Below, piece after piece: positions 16,261-26,562 of a stretch of DNA of 64,000 nt (its first letter is position 1; each line of letters starts with the position of its first letter). The notes under the pieces are model-generated. The model worked only from the letters and a program-made list of their open reading frames with translations, was not told the origin of the DNA and made no database searches. Made by a program: the position numbers and the translations under genes. Source of the DNA: Massilia sp. CF038 (GTDB lineage Bacteria; Pseudomonadota; Gammaproteobacteria; Burkholderiales; Burkholderiaceae_D); the NCBI RefSeq assembly GCF_900129765.1, contig NZ_FQWU01000005.1, forward strand, positions 1-64,000, given 5' to 3'.

Positions 16261-17087
16261 TGGCACTCGTTAAGATGAAGCCAACCTCCCCAGGCCGTCG
16301 TGGCATGGTGAAAGTTGTTAACGCCGATCTGTACAAGGGTCGTCCGTTCGCAGCACTGGTTGAAAAGAAATCGAAGACTGCTGGCCGTAACAACAACGGT
16401 CACATCACCACCCGTCACATCGGCGGCGGTCACAAGCAGCACTATCGCCTGATCGACTTCAAGCGTCAGAAGGATGGTATTCCGGCAAAGGTTGAGCGTA
16501 TCGAATACGATCCTAACCGCACCGCGAACATCGCCCTGCTGTGCTACGCAGACGGTGAGCGTCAGTACATCATCGCCACCAAAGGCATGGCCGTTGGCGA
16601 CAGCGTGATGAACGGTTCGGAAGCGCCGATCAAGTCGGGCAACTGCCTGCCAATCCGCAACATCCCAGTCGGCACGGTCATGCACTGCGTCGAAATGCTG
16701 CCAGGTAAGGGTGCCCAGATGGCCCGTACCGCTGGCGCTGGTGTTGTGCTGATGGCCCGCGAAGGTACTTACGCTCAAGTGCGCCTGCGCTCGGGTGAAG
16801 TGCGTCGCGTGCACATCGAGTGCCGCGCAACCGTTGGCGAAGTCGGCAATGCCGAACACAGCCTGCGCAAGATCGGTAAAGCTGGTGCGATGCGCTGGCG
16901 CGGTGTTCGTCCTACCGTTCGCGGTGTGGTCATGAACCCGGTCGATCACCCGCACGGTGGTGGTGAAGGTAAAACCGCAGCTGGTCGTCATCCAGTGTCG
17001 CCTTGGGGCCAACAGACGAAGGGCAAGAAGACGCGCCGTAACAAGCGCACGACTTCGATGATCGTCTCGCGCCGCGGCAAGAAATAA
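16260..17087 (+). CDS. rplB: 50S ribosomal protein L2
   Basis: The 275-residue product is full length and holds the hallmark segments [17 protein letters not shown] and [17 protein letters not shown], the latter with the His required for peptidyl transferase activity, and a basic [11 protein letters not shown] tail. L2 binds 23S rRNA and bridges the subunits. It starts within the rplW stop (TAATG) and is nine bases before rpsS. Confidence 0.98.
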   Translation: MALVKMKPTSPGRRGMVKVVNADLYKGRPFAALVEKKSKTAGRNNNGHITTRHIGGGHKQHYRLIDFKRQKDGIPAKVERIEYDPNRTANIALLCYADGERQYIIATKGMAVGDSVMNGSEAPIKSGNCLPIRNIPVGTVMHCVEMLPGKGAQMARTAGAGVVLMAREGTYAQVRLRSGEVRRVHIECRATVGEVGNAEHSLRKIGKAGAMRWRGVRPTVRGVVMNPVDHPHGGGEGKTAAGRHPVSPWGQQTKGKKTRRNKRTTSMIVSRRGKK

Positions 17088-17096
17088 GGATAAGAC

Positions 17097-17372
17097 ATGA
17101 CACGTTCATTGAAAAAAGGGCCGTTCACTGACGCCCACCTGGTGAAAAAAGTCGAGACCGCGCAAGCGAACAAAGACAAAAAGCCAGTAAAAACCTGGTC
17201 GCGCCGCTCGACCATCACGCCAGACTTCATCGGCCTGACGATCGCGGTTCACAATGGCAAGCTGCACGTGCCAGTGTATGTTTCCGAGAACATGGTTGGT
17301 CACAAGCTCGGCGAATTCGCACTGACCCGTACGTTCAAGGGCCATGCCGCTGACAAGAAGGCGAAGAAATAA
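17097..17372 (+). CDS. rpsS: 30S ribosomal protein S19
   Basis: The 91-residue product begins TRSLKKGPF and contains KTWSRRSTI and the closing [17 protein letters not shown], all typical of S19 in the 30S head beside S13. A plain ribosome binding site (AAGGATAAGAC) precedes the ATG. The stop overlaps the rplV start by one base. Confidence 0.97.
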   Translation: MTRSLKKGPFTDAHLVKKVETAQANKDKKPVKTWSRRSTITPDFIGLTIAVHNGKLHVPVYVSENMVGHKLGEFALTRTFKGHAADKKAKK

Positions 17373-17701
17373 TGGAAACCAAAGCTATCCTCAAAGGTGT
17401 GCGCCTGTCCGACCAAAAAGGTCGCCTGGTTGCCGATCTGATCCGTGGCAAGAAAGTTGAAGCAGCACTCAACATTCTCCAGTTCAGCCCGAAAAAAGGT
17501 GCAACGATCATCAAGAAGGTTCTGGAGTCCGCCATCGCGAACGCCGAGCACAATGATGGCGCTGACATCGACGAGCTGAAAGTTGTTCAGATCTACGTTG
17601 AAAAGGGCCCGATCCTCAAGCGCTTCACTGCACGCGCTAAGGGCCGGGGTGATCGTATCTCGAAACAATCCTGTCACATCTACGTGACTGTCGGCAACTA
17701 A
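17372..17701 (+). CDS. rplV: 50S ribosomal protein L22
   Basis: The 109-residue product has the L22 signature ([20 protein letters not shown]) and the beta-hairpin region with [14 protein letters not shown] that lines the exit tunnel and is the site of macrolide-resistance changes elsewhere; no unusual change is apparent. It shares the TAATG junction with rpsS and is ten bases before rpsC. Confidence 0.97.
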   Translation: METKAILKGVRLSDQKGRLVADLIRGKKVEAALNILQFSPKKGATIIKKVLESAIANAEHNDGADIDELKVVQIYVEKGPILKRFTARAKGRGDRISKQSCHIYVTVGN

Positions 17702-17710
17702 GGGGTCACG

Positions 17711-18538
17711 ATGGGACAGAAGATTCATCCAACAGGCTTTCGCCTGTCAGTAACCCGTAACTGGGCTTCGCGTTGGTACGCTGGCAATGGCAACTTTGCC
17801 GCCATGCTCAACGAAGACCTCAAGGCACGTGCGTTCCTGAAAAAGAAACTGAAAAACGCCTCGGTCGGCCGCATCGTTATCGAGCGTCCAGCCAAGAACG
17901 CGCGCTTCACGATCTACAGCTCGCGCCCAGGCGTGGTCATTGGTAAAAAAGGCGAAGACATCGAAGTACTGAAGTCGGCCCTGACCAAGATCATGGGCGT
18001 GCCTGTGCACGTGAATATCGAAGAAATCCGCAAGCCGGAAATCGACTCGCAGCTGATCGCTGATTCGATTTCGCAGCAGCTGGAAAAACGGATCATGTTC
18101 CGCCGTGCCATGAAGCGCGCAATGCAAAATGCAATGCGTCTCGGTGCACTCGGGATCAAGATCATGTCGTCCGGCCGTCTGAACGGTATCGAAATTGCGC
18201 GTAAAGAGTGGTACCGCGAAGGCCGCGTGCCTCTGCATACCCTGCGCGCCGATATCGACTACGGTACCAGCGAAGCTTCGACGACCTACGGCATCATCGG
18301 CGTCAAGGTCTGGGTATACAAGGGTGACCGCGCGCCAAACGGCGATGCGCCAGTCATCGATACCCCGGCTGACGAGAAGAAGCCACGCGGTCCGCGTCGT
18401 GACGATGGCAAGCCAGCAGGACGTCCACGTCCAGCCGGCGCTAAACCACCAGCTCCAGCTGGCGCCCCACGTGCTCGTGCTGCTGTCAAGAAGCCGGCCG
18501 ATGGCGCTGCTGCACCAGCTGAGAAAGCAGGAGAATAA
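17711..18538 (+). CDS. rpsC: 30S ribosomal protein S3 with long basic tail
   Basis: The first 215 residues match S3, with the KH domain ([20 protein letters not shown]) and the mRNA-entry segment [14 protein letters not shown]-like. Residues about 218-275 form a Lys/Arg/Pro/Ala-rich tail with no fold, making the protein about 40 residues longer than E. coli S3; such tails are common in Burkholderiales. S3 forms the mRNA entry pore with S4 and S5. The ATG is ten bases after rplV. Confidence 0.97.
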   Translation: MGQKIHPTGFRLSVTRNWASRWYAGNGNFAAMLNEDLKARAFLKKKLKNASVGRIVIERPAKNARFTIYSSRPGVVIGKKGEDIEVLKSALTKIMGVPVHVNIEEIRKPEIDSQLIADSISQQLEKRIMFRRAMKRAMQNAMRLGALGIKIMSSGRLNGIEIARKEWYREGRVPLHTLRADIDYGTSEASTTYGIIGVKVWVYKGDRAPNGDAPVIDTPADEKKPRGPRRDDGKPAGRPRPAGAKPPAPAGAPRARAAVKKPADGAAAPAEKAGE

Positions 18539-18540
18539 GC

Positions 18541-18960
18541 ATGCTGCAACCATCACGCAGGAAGTATCGTAAAGAGCAGAAAGGCCGTAACACCGGCATT
18601 TCGCACACCCGCGGCACCGCGGTTTCGTTCGGTGAATTCGGCTTGAAGGCAGTTGCCCGCGGTCGTATCACGGCACGCCAGATTGAGGCGGCACGTCGCG
18701 CCATGACCCGTCACATCAAACGTGGCGGTCGGATCTGGATCCGTATCTTCCCGGACAAGCCGATTTCGAACAAGCCAGCAGAAGTTCGTATGGGTAACGG
18801 TAAAGGTAACCCGGAGTACTACGTCGCTGAAATCCAGCCTGGCAAAGTACTGTACGAAATGGATGGCGTTGCCGAAGAACTGGCACGCGAAGCATTCCGC
18901 CTGGCTGCCGCCAAACTGCCACTGGCCACGACGTTTGTCGTACGCCAAGTTGGTACTTAA
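18541..18960 (+). CDS. rplP: 50S ribosomal protein L16
   Basis: The 139-residue product starts [17 protein letters not shown] and has the L16 segments [22 protein letters not shown] and [22 protein letters not shown]16 helps place the A-site tRNA acceptor arm. It starts two bases after rpsC with an internal GGAG site in the rpsC end, so the two are coupled. Confidence 0.97.
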   Translation: MLQPSRRKYRKEQKGRNTGISHTRGTAVSFGEFGLKAVARGRITARQIEAARRAMTRHIKRGGRIWIRIFPDKPISNKPAEVRMGNGKGNPEYYVAEIQPGKVLYEMDGVAEELAREAFRLAAAKLPLATTFVVRQVGT

Positions 18961-18973
18961 TAAGGAGTCGTAA

Positions 18974-19165
18974 ATGAAAGCAACAGAACTCCGCGGCAAA
19001 GACCAGGCAGCGCTTGAAAAAGAGCTGAATGAATTGTTGAAGGCCCAGTTCGGCATGCGCATGCAAATCGCAACGCAGCAGCTGAGCAACACTTCGCAAC
19101 TCAAGAAGGTACGCCGCGACATCGCGCGTGTGAAGACGGTAATGAACTCGAAGGAAGCCAAATGA
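18974..19165 (+). CDS. rpmC: 50S ribosomal protein L29
   Basis: The 63-residue two-helix protein has the family core [33 protein letters not shown] and the C-terminal [12 protein letters not shown]29 sits at the tunnel exit next to L23. The ATG follows TAAGGAGTCGTAA. Its end overlaps rpsQ by four bases. Confidence 0.95.
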   Translation: MKATELRGKDQAALEKELNELLKAQFGMRMQIATQQLSNTSQLKKVRRDIARVKTVMNSKEAK

Positions 19166-19428
19166 CCGAAACTACTAAACTGAAGCGTACGCTGGTTGGT
19201 AAGGTTGTCTCGGACAAGATGGACAAGACGGTTACCGTCCTGATCGAGCGCCACGTCAAGCACCCGCTGTACGGCAAGATCATCATGCGTTCGAACAAGT
19301 ATCACGCGCATGACGAAACCAACCAGGTCAAGATGGGTGATACCGTCGAGATCCAGGAAGGTCGTCCTATCTCGAAGACCAAGGCTTGGACCGTTACCAA
19401 AGTTGTGCAAGCAGCACAGGTAATCTAA
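19162..19428 (+). CDS. rpsQ: 30S ribosomal protein S17
   Basis: The 88-residue OB-fold protein contains [20 protein letters not shown] and the S17 signature [16 protein letters not shown]. It binds 16S rRNA helix 11 early in 30S assembly. It ends the first ribosomal transcription unit, and a 290-base intergenic region with a hairpin and promoter follows. Confidence 0.96.
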   Translation: MTETTKLKRTLVGKVVSDKMDKTVTVLIERHVKHPLYGKIIMRSNKYHAHDETNQVKMGDTVEIQEGRPISKTKAWTVTKVVQAAQVI

Positions 19429-19453
19429 CAGCCTTAAGCAATACCAGCAGTGC

Positions 19454-19496
19454 CGGATGGGGAGGCCGCAGAGCAACGCGGCAGCCAGCTTCCGGA
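19454..19496 (+). other. Nested hairpin after rpsQ
   Basis: Outer CCGGA/TCCGG and inner GGCCGC/GCGGC arms form a nested stem about 25 bases after the rpsQ stop. There is no T-tract, so it may be an mRNA 3' stabilising structure or a weak terminator. The remainder of 19429-19718 holds the rplN promoter and a roughly 180-base leader with a small CCCAC/GTGGG stem (19673-19685); no gene is seen. Confidence 0.45.
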
Positions 19497-19506
19497 TAAA
19501 TAGTTC

Positions 19507-19542
19507 TTGCGGGCCCGCCAGTATTGTGTGATACTAGCGGGC
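19507..19542 (+). promoter_or_regulatory. Promoter for rplN overlapping a terminator-like hairpin
   Basis: TTGCGG (19507-19512) and GATACT (19530-19535) are 17 bases apart. The same bases form a stem GCCCGC-CAGTAT / ATACTA-GCGGGC (19513-19542) followed by TTCGTT, so transcripts arriving from rpsQ could pause or end where a new one starts. It corresponds in place to the spc promoter of E. coli. Confidence 0.72.
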
Positions 19543-19718
19543 TTCGTTCATGTATTGCCGCATTATTAGTCACCCCGGTGGCAGCGGTCTGGAACGAAAG
19601 TTTATGGAAAGTCCATCACCCAATCAGGGGCTCCAGCAGGGGCGTCTGGCGGGACCAAGACTGACCGACAGGCCCACGCTGTGGGGATTCTTCGGCTTAA
19701 GTTGGGAAAGAGAATACT

Positions 19719-20087
19719 ATGATTCAAACTGAAAGCCGGCTCGAAGTAGCCGACAATACCGGTGCCAAAGAAGTCATGTGCATCAAGGTATTGGGCGGTT
19801 CCAAGCGCCGTTATGCTGGCATTGGCGATGTGATCAAGGTAACCGTCAAGGTTGCTGCGCCACGCGGCCGTGTCAAAAAAGGTGAAATTTATAACGCTGT
19901 GGTTGTGCGTACCGCTAAAGGTGTGCGCCGCCAAGACGGCTCCCTGGTGAAGTTCGACGGCAATGCCGCCGTACTGCTTAACGCCAAACTCGAGCCGATC
20001 GGTACCCGTATTTTTGGACCAGTCACGCGCGAATTGCGTACTGAGAAGTTCATGAAGATCGTGTCCCTGGCACCTGAAGTTCTGTAA
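19719..20087 (+). CDS. rplN: 50S ribosomal protein L14
   Basis: The 122-residue product has the L14 features [19 protein letters not shown]-like, [23 protein letters not shown] and ARIFGPV-type ([10 protein letters not shown]). L14 forms an intersubunit bridge and binds the silencing factor RsfS. It is the first gene of the spc-type operon; a long leader precedes it. Confidence 0.97.
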   Translation: MIQTESRLEVADNTGAKEVMCIKVLGGSKRRYAGIGDVIKVTVKVAAPRGRVKKGEIYNAVVVRTAKGVRRQDGSLVKFDGNAAVLLNAKLEPIGTRIFGPVTRELRTEKFMKIVSLAPEVL

Positions 20088-20096
20088 GGAGTCGTA

Positions 20097-20411
20097 ATGG
20101 ATAAGATTCGTAAAAACGACGAAGTCATCGTTCTGACCGGCAAAGACAAAGGCAAGCGCGGGCTGGTTTCGCGTCGCGTCGATGCTGAGCATGTCGTGGT
20201 TGAAGGCGTCAACGTTGCTAAAAAAGCGACCAAGCCTAACCCAATGACCGGCGTAACTGGTGGTATCGTCGATAAGACTATGCCGATTCACGTGTCCAAC
20301 GTTGCATTGTTCAATGCAGCGACTGGCAAGGCAGACCGCGTGGGCTTCAAAGACGTAGACGGCAAGAAAGTCCGTGTCTTCAAGTCCTCCGGCGAAGTAG
20401 TGAAGGTTTAA
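20097..20411 (+). CDS. rplX: 50S ribosomal protein L24
   Basis: The 104-residue KOW-domain protein starts [22 protein letters not shown], the family signature, and has [16 protein letters not shown]24 starts 50S assembly at the 5' end of 23S rRNA. A TAAGGAGTCGTA site precedes the ATG nine bases after rplN. Confidence 0.97.
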   Translation: MDKIRKNDEVIVLTGKDKGKRGLVSRRVDAEHVVVEGVNVAKKATKPNPMTGVTGGIVDKTMPIHVSNVALFNAATGKADRVGFKDVDGKKVRVFKSSGEVVKV

Positions 20412-20413
20412 TC

Positions 20414-20953
20414 ATGGCCCGTCTCCAGCAGTTTTACAAAGATAAGGTCGTTGCTGACCTGGTAGCGAAGTACGGCTACAAATCGGCAATGGAAGTGCCA
20501 CGCCTGACCAAGATCACCCTGAACATGGGTGTGGGTGAAGCGATCGCCGACAAGAAGGTTCTCGAGCACGCTGTTGGCGATCTGACCAAGATCGCCGGCC
20601 AGAAGCCAGTGACCACCAAGTCGCGCAAGGCTATCGCGGGTTTCAAAATCCGTGAAGGCTATCCAATCGGTACGATGGTCACCCTGCGTGGTGCCCGCAT
20701 GTATGAATTCCTGGATCGTTTCATCACCGTGGCTCTGCCGCGCGTGCGTGACTTCCGTGGCGTCAACGGCAAATCGTTCGATGGTCGTGGTAACTACAAC
20801 ATCGGTGTCAAGGAACAGATCATCTTCCCTGAAATCGAATACGACAAGATTGACGCGTTGCGCGGTATGAATATCAGCATCACGACAACCGCTAAGACCG
20901 ACGACGAAGCGAAAGCTCTGCTCGCCGCCTTCAAATTCCCGTTCAGAAACTGA
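20414..20953 (+). CDS. rplE: 50S ribosomal protein L5
   Basis: The 179-residue product is exactly the usual length and has [29 protein letters not shown] and the C-terminal [16 protein letters not shown]5 binds 5S rRNA in the central protuberance. Two bases separate it from rplX, showing tight coupling. Confidence 0.97.
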   Translation: MARLQQFYKDKVVADLVAKYGYKSAMEVPRLTKITLNMGVGEAIADKKVLEHAVGDLTKIAGQKPVTTKSRKAIAGFKIREGYPIGTMVTLRGARMYEFLDRFITVALPRVRDFRGVNGKSFDGRGNYNIGVKEQIIFPEIEYDKIDALRGMNISITTTAKTDDEAKALLAAFKFPFRN

Positions 20954-20957
20954 GATC

Positions 20958-21263
20958 ATGGCAAAACTAGCACTGATTAACCGCGAACAGAAGCGTGCAG
21001 ACCTGGTGGAGAAATTCGCCGCAAAGCGTGCAGCTCTGAAAGCCATCATCGATGACCAGTCGAAGACGGAAGAAGAACGTTATGAAGCCCGTCTGAAGTT
21101 GCAGGCCTTGCCGCGCAACTCGGCACCGACCCGTCAGCGTAACCGCTGCGCCGTCACCGGCCGTCCACGTGGCACATTCCGTAAATTCGGTCTGGGTCGC
21201 ATCAAGCTCCGTGAATTCGCCATGCGTGGTGAAATTCCGGGTATGACTAAAGCAAGCTGGTAA
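20958..21263 (+). CDS. rpsN: 30S ribosomal protein S14 (zinc-free type)
   Basis: The 101-residue product has the S14 ending [38 protein letters not shown]-like and only one cysteine in that region, so it lacks the CxxC pairs of zinc-binding S14. It is the long, zinc-independent form found in E. coli. It starts four bases after rplE. Confidence 0.97.
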   Translation: MAKLALINREQKRADLVEKFAAKRAALKAIIDDQSKTEEERYEARLKLQALPRNSAPTRQRNRCAVTGRPRGTFRKFGLGRIKLREFAMRGEIPGMTKASW

Positions 21264-21277
21264 TAGGAGAATATGCA

Positions 21278-21673
21278 ATGAGTATGAGCGATCCTATCGC
21301 CGATATGCTGACCCGCATTCGCAATGCACAAGGCGTTCAAAAAACGACCGTGGCCATGCCATCGTCGAAAGTCAAAGTAGCGATTGCCAACGTCCTCAAG
21401 GACGAGGGTTACATTGAAGATTTCGCCGTCACCGAAGCTGGTGGCAAGGCGGAACTGAAGATCGGTTTGAAGTATTACGTTGGCCGTCCGGTCATCGAGC
21501 GCCTCGAGCGCGTATCCCGTCCAGGGCTGCGCATCTACAAAGGCAAAGATGAGATCCCTACCGTGATGAACGGTCTGGGTGTTGCTATCGTGTCGACCCC
21601 GCAAGGCGTGATGACCGACCGCAAAGCTCGCGCCACCGGTGTCGGCGGCGAAGTTATTTGCTACGTGGCTTAA
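21278..21673 (+). CDS. rpsH: 30S ribosomal protein S8
   Basis: The 131-residue product begins [18 protein letters not shown] and ends [25 protein letters not shown], the S8 signatures. S8 binds 16S rRNA helix 21 and in E. coli represses the spc operon by binding mRNA near rplE. Whether that site is kept was not determined. The ATG follows TAGGAGAATATGCA. Confidence 0.97.
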   Translation: MSMSDPIADMLTRIRNAQGVQKTTVAMPSSKVKVAIANVLKDEGYIEDFAVTEAGGKAELKIGLKYYVGRPVIERLERVSRPGLRIYKGKDEIPTVMNGLGVAIVSTPQGVMTDRKARATGVGGEVICYVA

Positions 21674-21683
21674 GGAGTAGACG

Positions 21684-22217
21684 ATGTCCCGAGTAGCTAA
21701 AATGCCTATCGCTGTCCCAGCTGGCGCCGATGTGGCGATCACTGCAGCAGCGATCACCGTCAAGGGCCCGTTGGGCACCCTGACCCAGAGCCTGAACGGC
21801 CTGGTTAAAGTAGAAAACAATGGCGGCACCCTGACGTTTGACGTAGTCAACGACAGCCGTGAGTCGAATGCGATGTCCGGCACCTTGCGTGCCCTGGTCA
21901 ACAATATGGTGACCGGCGTGACCAAAGGCTTCGAGAAGAAGCTGTCCCTGGTGGGCGTGGGCTACAAAGCCCAAGCCGCTGGCGACAAGCTCAATCTCTC
22001 GCTGGGTTTCTCGCATCCTGTTGCGCATCAAATGCCAGCAGGCGTGACCGTGGCCACCCCAACCCCGACCGAAATCATCATCAAGGGTATCGATCGTCAA
22101 CAGGTTGGTCAGGTCGCTGCAGAAGTGCGCGCTTACCGCTCCCCTGAGCCTTACAAAGGCAAGGGCGTCCGCTATGTGGACGAAGTGGTTAAGCTTAAAG
22201 AAACCAAGAAGAAATAA
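21684..22217 (+). CDS. rplF: 50S ribosomal protein L6
   Basis: The 177-residue product has the two L6 repeats, with the C-terminal signature [16 protein letters not shown]. It lies near the sarcin-ricin loop and the factor-binding site. An AAGGAGTAGACG site precedes the ATG, ten bases after rpsH. Confidence 0.97.
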   Translation: MSRVAKMPIAVPAGADVAITAAAITVKGPLGTLTQSLNGLVKVENNGGTLTFDVVNDSRESNAMSGTLRALVNNMVTGVTKGFEKKLSLVGVGYKAQAAGDKLNLSLGFSHPVAHQMPAGVTVATPTPTEIIIKGIDRQQVGQVAAEVRAYRSPEPYKGKGVRYVDEVVKLKETKKK

Positions 22218-22228
22218 TAGGGCTGACC

Positions 22229-22591
22229 ATGGACAAGAAAGAATCACGTCTGCGTCGTGGACGCCAGACCCGCATCAAGATTGCGGAGCTGAAAGTAAAT
22301 CGCCTGTCGGTACATCGTACCAACCTGCACATTTACGCCAACCTGATCAGCCCGGACGCGAAAATCCTGGTTTCGGCCTCGACCGCCGAAGCCGAAGTGC
22401 GCGCCGAACTGGCAGGCAAGTCCGGCAAGGGTGGCAATGCTGCCGCTGCCGCACTGATCGGCAAGCGCGTCGCCGAGAAAGCACTGAAAGCAGGGATTAC
22501 CGAAGTTGCGTTCGACCGCTCCGGTTTCCGTTACCACGGCCGTGTGAAGGCGCTGGCAGAAGCCGCGCGTGAAGCCGGTCTGAAGTTCTAA
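22229..22591 (+). CDS. rplR: 50S ribosomal protein L18
   Basis: The 120-residue product starts [15 protein letters not shown] and has the ending [25 protein letters not shown], typical of the 5S rRNA-binding protein L18. It starts eleven bases after rplF and is followed by rpsE with a twelve-base gap. Confidence 0.97.
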   Translation: MDKKESRLRRGRQTRIKIAELKVNRLSVHRTNLHIYANLISPDAKILVSASTAEAEVRAELAGKSGKGGNAAAAALIGKRVAEKALKAGITEVAFDRSGFRYHGRVKALAEAAREAGLKF

Positions 22592-22603
22592 GGAAGAATC
22601 GTC

Positions 22604-23122
22604 ATGGCAAAAATGCAAGCGAAAATGCAAAGCGACAAGCCGGATGATGGCATGCGCGAAAAGATGATCGCGATCAACCGCGTGACCAAAGTGGTCAAGG
22701 GTGGTCGTATCATGGGTTTTGCAGCACTGACCGTTGTTGGTGATGGCGATGGCCGTATCGGCATGGGCAAGGGCAAGTCGAAGGAAGTACCGGTTGGTGT
22801 GCAGAAGGCAATGGAAGAAGCCCGTCGCAACCTGATCAAGGTGCCTCTCAAGAACGGTACCCTGCAGCACACCGTCTCGGGCCGTCACGGCGCATCGAAA
22901 GTAATGATGATGCCAGCCAAGCCAGGTACTGGCGTGATCGCCGGCGGCGCAATGCGCGCTATCTTCGAAGTGATGGGTGTGACTGACGTTGTAGCGAAAT
23001 CGACCGGTTCGTCGAATCCTTACAACCTGGTACGCGCAACGCTCGACGGCCTCGCAAAAATGAGCACTCCTGCCGACATCGCTGCTAAACGCGGCAAGTC
23101 GGTCGAAGACATCCTGGGCTAA
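22604..23122 (+). CDS. rpsE: 30S ribosomal protein S5
   Basis: The 172-residue product has the S5 double-stranded-RNA-binding segment [23 protein letters not shown]-like and [20 protein letters not shown], and the C-terminal [18 protein letters not shown]5 acts at the mRNA entry and in decoding fidelity. The loop VVKGGR is normal, without the usual spectinomycin-resistance changes. Confidence 0.97.
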   Translation: MAKMQAKMQSDKPDDGMREKMIAINRVTKVVKGGRIMGFAALTVVGDGDGRIGMGKGKSKEVPVGVQKAMEEARRNLIKVPLKNGTLQHTVSGRHGASKVMMMPAKPGTGVIAGGAMRAIFEVMGVTDVVAKSTGSSNPYNLVRATLDGLAKMSTPADIAAKRGKSVEDILG

Positions 23123-23133
23123 GAGGAAAAAAA

Positions 23134-23313
23134 ATGGCAAACACCATCAAAGTACAATTGGTCAAGGGTTTGATCGGCACGCGTCAAGATCACCGTGCCA
23201 CCGTTCGCGGCCTGGGCCTGCGTCGTGTTAACTCGGTTTCCGAGTTGCAGGACACCCCATCCGTGCGCGGCATGATCAACAAAGTCTCGTACCTCGTTAA
23301 AGTTGTTGCTTAA
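23134..23313 (+). CDS. rpmD: 50S ribosomal protein L30
   Basis: A 59-residue gene between rpsE and rplO, easy to miss because of its size. It starts [20 protein letters not shown] and has [11 protein letters not shown] and a C-terminal [12 protein letters not shown], the L30 fold of bacteria. AGAGGAAAAAAA precedes the ATG, eleven bases after rpsE. Confidence 0.96.
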   Translation: MANTIKVQLVKGLIGTRQDHRATVRGLGLRRVNSVSELQDTPSVRGMINKVSYLVKVVA

Positions 23314-23342
23314 GCCCTCGGGCTTAAGTCACGGAGAAATTC

Positions 23343-23774
23343 ATGGAATTGAACACAATTCAACCAGCTGAAGGCGCCAAGCATTACAAGCGTCGCGTAG
23401 GCCGCGGTATCGGCTCCGGCCTGGGCAAGACCTCGGGTCGTGGCCACAAGGGTCAGAAGTCGCGTTCGGGCGGTTTCCACAAAGTCGGTTTCGAAGGCGG
23501 TCAAATGCCTCTGCAACGCCGTCTGCCTAAGCGTGGTTTCAAGTCGCTCAATGCAACGTTCAAAGCGGAAGTACGTCTGTCGGACCTGAACAACCTGGCT
23601 GTCGGCGATGTCGACATCCTGGTGCTCAAGCAAGCAGGCATCCTGTCCGTGCTGGCGCGCGATGTGCGCGTGATTCTGTCCGGCGAAGTCACCAAAGCGG
23701 TGAACCTCAAAGGCCTGAAAGTCACTGCAGGCGCGAAAGCGGCAATCGAAGCAGCTGGCGGCTCGGTAGCGTAA
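23343..23774 (+). CDS. rplO: 50S ribosomal protein L15
   Basis: The 143-residue product has the Gly/Arg-rich N-terminal extension ([22 protein letters not shown]) that threads into 23S rRNA, followed by [19 protein letters not shown]15 is a late 50S assembly protein. It lies 29 bases after rpmD and 32 bases before secY. Confidence 0.97.
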   Translation: MELNTIQPAEGAKHYKRRVGRGIGSGLGKTSGRGHKGQKSRSGGFHKVGFEGGQMPLQRRLPKRGFKSLNATFKAEVRLSDLNNLAVGDVDILVLKQAGILSVLARDVRVILSGEVTKAVNLKGLKVTAGAKAAIEAAGGSVA

Positions 23775-23806
23775 GTTGCAAGCTAACAGCTTGATCGGAG
23801 CACAAA

Positions 23807-25141
23807 TTGGCGACTAATTCACAACTTGGTAAGAGTGCAGCTGCCGGTTTCCCGTGGAGTCGTCTCTGGTTTTTGCTTGGCGCCTTAGTCGTCTATCGTA
23901 TCGGTGCACATATTCCGGTTCCCGGAATTGACCCGAGCGTATTGGCTTCGACGTTCAAGCAGAACCAAAGTGGCATCCTGGGCATGTTCAACATGTTCTC
24001 GGGCGGCGCGCTGGAACGCTTTGCAGTATTTGCACTCGGTATCACGCCGTACATCTCGGCTTCGATCATCATGCAGCTGGTGTCGATCGTTGTGCCGCAG
24101 ATGGAAGCTTTAAAGAAAGAAGGCGAAGCAGGACGCCGCAAGATTACCCAGTACACCCGGTATGCAACGGTGGCACTGGCCCTGTTCCAGGCCTTCGGCA
24201 TTGCCGTGGCGTTGGAGCATCAGGCCAATCTGGTGATCGACCCGGGCTTTGTATTCCGCTTCGTGACGGTCGTAACGCTGTTGACCGGTACCATGTTCCT
24301 GATGTGGCTGGGTGAACAAATCACCGAGCGCGGTCTGGGCAACGGTATCTCGATCATCATCTTTGCTGGTATTGCTGCTGGCTTGCCTAGCGCACTGCAC
24401 AACCTGTTCACCCTGGTTGAGAAAGATGCGATTGGTCCTGTATCGGCCATTCTGATCGTGGCACTGGTGGCAGTCGTAACGTACTTCGTGGTATTCGTCG
24501 AACGTGGTCAGCGCAAGATTCTGGTCAACTATGCGAAGAAGCAGGTCGGTAACAAGGTGTATGGCGGCCAGTCGAGCCATCTGCCTCTGAAGCTGAACAT
24601 GGCGGGTGTGATTCCCCCAATCTTCGCGTCGTCGATCATCTTGTTCCCGGCAACGATCGTGGACTGGTTCACCAAGGGTAAGGAAACAACGAGCCCCGTG
24701 ATCGGTTTCTTGAAGGACTTGGCAGCATCGATGGGGCCTGGTGAGCCTATCCATGCGCTGTTGTATGCAGTGGCAATCGTGTTCTTCTGTTTCTTCTATA
24801 CGGCGCTGGTATTTAACAGCAAGGAAACAGCGGATAACTTGAAGAAGAGCGGCGCCTTTGTTCCCGGGATTCGTCCAGGTGACCAGACCGCACGCTATAT
24901 CGACAAGATCCTGATGCGCTTGACACTGGCCGGAGCGGTGTACATCACCTTAGTGTGCTTGTTGCCGGAATTTATGCAAGCCAAATGGAAAGTACCTTTC
25001 TATTTTGGCGGTACTTCCCTGTTGATTATTGTGGTTGTCACCATGGACTTCATGGCGCAAGTACAAAACTATGTCATGTCGCAGCAATATGAATCACTGC
25101 TGCGCAAGGCCAATTTCAAGGGCGGAATTCCGACGCGATAA
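23807..25141 (+). CDS. secY: Protein translocase channel SecY
   Basis: The 444-residue membrane protein has ten hydrophobic segments with the SecY signatures [15 protein letters not shown] in the first, [12 protein letters not shown] in the plug region, and [12 protein letters not shown]. It forms the SecYEG channel in the inner membrane for exported and membrane proteins. The start is TTG, six bases after CGGAG; no upstream ATG is in frame. Its place between rplO and infA is the usual one. Confidence 0.97.
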   Translation: MATNSQLGKSAAAGFPWSRLWFLLGALVVYRIGAHIPVPGIDPSVLASTFKQNQSGILGMFNMFSGGALERFAVFALGITPYISASIIMQLVSIVVPQMEALKKEGEAGRRKITQYTRYATVALALFQAFGIAVALEHQANLVIDPGFVFRFVTVVTLLTGTMFLMWLGEQITERGLGNGISIIIFAGIAAGLPSALHNLFTLVEKDAIGPVSAILIVALVAVVTYFVVFVERGQRKILVNYAKKQVGNKVYGGQSSHLPLKLNMAGVIPPIFASSIILFPATIVDWFTKGKETTSPVIGFLKDLAASMGPGEPIHALLYAVAIVFFCFFYTALVFNSKETADNLKKSGAFVPGIRPGDQTARYIDKILMRLTLAGAVYITLVCLLPEFMQAKWKVPFYFGGTSLLIIVVVTMDFMAQVQNYVMSQQYESLLRKANFKGGIPTR

Positions 25142-25164
25142 GCGCCCAGGAGTGCACAAACCGA

Positions 25165-25383
25165 ATGGCAAAAGACGACGTCATACAAATGCAAGGCGAG
25201 ATTCTTGAGAATCTTCCCAATGCAACGTTTCGAGTAAAGCTGGAAAACGGGCACGTGGTGCTCGGACACATCTCGGGTAAAATGCGGATGAACTATATCC
25301 GCATTCTCCCTGGCGATAAAGTAACGGTGGAACTCACGCCGTATGACTTGAGCCGGGCCCGGATTGTGTTCCGGACCAAGTAA
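25165..25383 (+). CDS. infA: Translation initiation factor IF-1
   Basis: The 72-residue S1-like OB-fold protein starts [19 protein letters not shown] and has [20 protein letters not shown], the IF-1 core. It blocks the A site during initiation. The AGGAG upstream is about twelve bases from the ATG, which is long, so initiation here may be modest. Confidence 0.95.
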   Translation: MAKDDVIQMQGEILENLPNATFRVKLENGHVVLGHISGKMRMNYIRILPGDKVTVELTPYDLSRARIVFRTK

Positions 25384-25423
25384 AACATTTTAAGTAGTTG
25401 AACCAATCCAAGAGAGTGCAAAT

Positions 25424-25537
25424 ATGAAAGTTCTCGCATCAGTCAAGCGGATCTGCCGCAACTGCAAGATCATCAAGCGCAAAGGCGTTGTCCGCGTAAT
25501 CTGCGTGGAACCGCGTCATAAGCAGCGTCAAGGTTAA
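25424..25537 (+). CDS. rpmJ: 50S ribosomal protein L36 (zinc-binding type)
   Basis: Only 37 residues, starting [20 protein letters not shown] and ending [11 protein letters not shown]. The CxxC ... C ... H set marks the zinc-ribbon form of L36. It lies between infA and rpsM, as in many betaproteobacteria. Confidence 0.95.
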   Translation: MKVLASVKRICRNCKIIKRKGVVRVICVEPRHKQRQG

Positions 25538-25565
25538 TTTAACGTTATTTATTGAGGAATAACGA

Positions 25566-25931
25566 ATGGCACGTATTGCAGGGGTTAATATCCCAAATCA
25601 TCAGCACACCGTCATCGGCCTGACCGCCGTGTATGGTATTGGCCGTCCACGCGCAAAGAAAATCTGCGCTGAAACGGGTGTAGCGACCGACAAAAAGGTC
25701 AAGGATCTGGACGACAGCGAACTGGAAAAACTGCGTGATGCAGTTGGCACGTTCGTGGTCGAAGGCGATCTGCGCCGTGAGCTGTCCATGAACATCAAGC
25801 GTTTGATGGACCTGGGCTGCTACCGTGGCATGCGTCACCGCAAGGGTCTGCCTTGCCGTGGCCAGCGTACTCGCACCAATGCTCGTACCCGCAAAGGTCC
25901 GCGCAAAGCCGCACAATCGCTTAAGAAATAA
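25566..25931 (+). CDS. rpsM: 30S ribosomal protein S13
   Basis: The 121-residue product starts [20 protein letters not shown] and has [27 protein letters not shown], the C-terminal tail that contacts P-site tRNA. GAGGAATAACG precedes the ATG. It begins the alpha-operon part and is thirteen bases before rpsK. Confidence 0.97.
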   Translation: MARIAGVNIPNHQHTVIGLTAVYGIGRPRAKKICAETGVATDKKVKDLDDSELEKLRDAVGTFVVEGDLRRELSMNIKRLMDLGCYRGMRHRKGLPCRGQRTRTNARTRKGPRKAAQSLKK

Positions 25932-25944
25932 CTAGGAACCGACC

Positions 25945-26349
25945 ATGGCCAAGCAACAGAGCAGCGCAGCAGCAGCGCGCGTACGCAAAAAAGTTAAAAA
26001 GAACGTTGCCGAGGGCATCGCCCACGTGCACGCTTCTTTCAATAACACCATCATCACGATCACCGATCGTCAAGGCAATGCCCTGTCCTGGGCAACGTCC
26101 GGCGGTGCTGGCTTCAAGGGTTCGCGTAAATCGACCCCGTTCGCAGCGCAGGTTGCAGCTGAAGCAGCAGGCAAGGTCGCGGTTGAATGCGGCGTCAAGA
26201 ACCTCGAAGTACGCATCAAGGGCCCAGGTCCTGGTCGTGAATCGGCTGTTCGCGCTTTGAACAACCTGGGTATCAAGATCACCGAAATCCAGGACGTGAC
26301 GCCAGTGCCGCACAACGGCTGCCGTCCACCGAAGCGTCGTCGTATCTAA
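25945..26349 (+). CDS. rpsK: 30S ribosomal protein S11
   Basis: The 134-residue product has the S11 segments [30 protein letters not shown] and the ending [18 protein letters not shown]11 forms the platform at the mRNA exit. The operon appears to end here. A CCGGATCG/CGATCCGG stem (about 26359-26375) and then a promoter separate it from rpsD. Confidence 0.97.
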   Translation: MAKQQSSAAAARVRKKVKKNVAEGIAHVHASFNNTIITITDRQGNALSWATSGGAGFKGSRKSTPFAAQVAAEAAGKVAVECGVKNLEVRIKGPGPGRESAVRALNNLGIKITEIQDVTPVPHNGCRPPKRRRI

Positions 26350-26396
26350 ATTCGATGCCCGGATCGTCGATCCGGTGTCGTTAGCGAAAAAAGTGA

Positions 26397-26426
26397 TTGC
26401 CGGAGCAGGCCCCGCAAGGGTATACT
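26397..26426 (+). promoter_or_regulatory. Promoter for rpsD-rpoA
   Basis: TTGCCG (26397-26402) and TATACT (26421-26426) at 18-base spacing form a good sigma-70 promoter. The leader to the GTG start of rpsD is about 130 bases with several GC-rich arms, which leaves room for S4 autoregulation of its own mRNA, although no S4-binding fold was worked out. Confidence 0.72.
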
Positions 26427-26562
26427 GCCCGGCTATTCTCGCCTGCCATGGTTTCATGCGCGGGTTGTTCTTGTAAGCCACCGTCAGTTCGCATGTGGAG
26501 CTGACTAGCGCCTGCCTTTCCCTCGTGGAAGCGCCGGGGCGTCATAATTTAAAGGAAATATT

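Noticed and set aside
19550-19732. A 60-codon frame before rplN
   Set aside because: It lies in the rplN leader, has no ribosome binding site and runs into the rplN start. Leader RNA is the better explanation.
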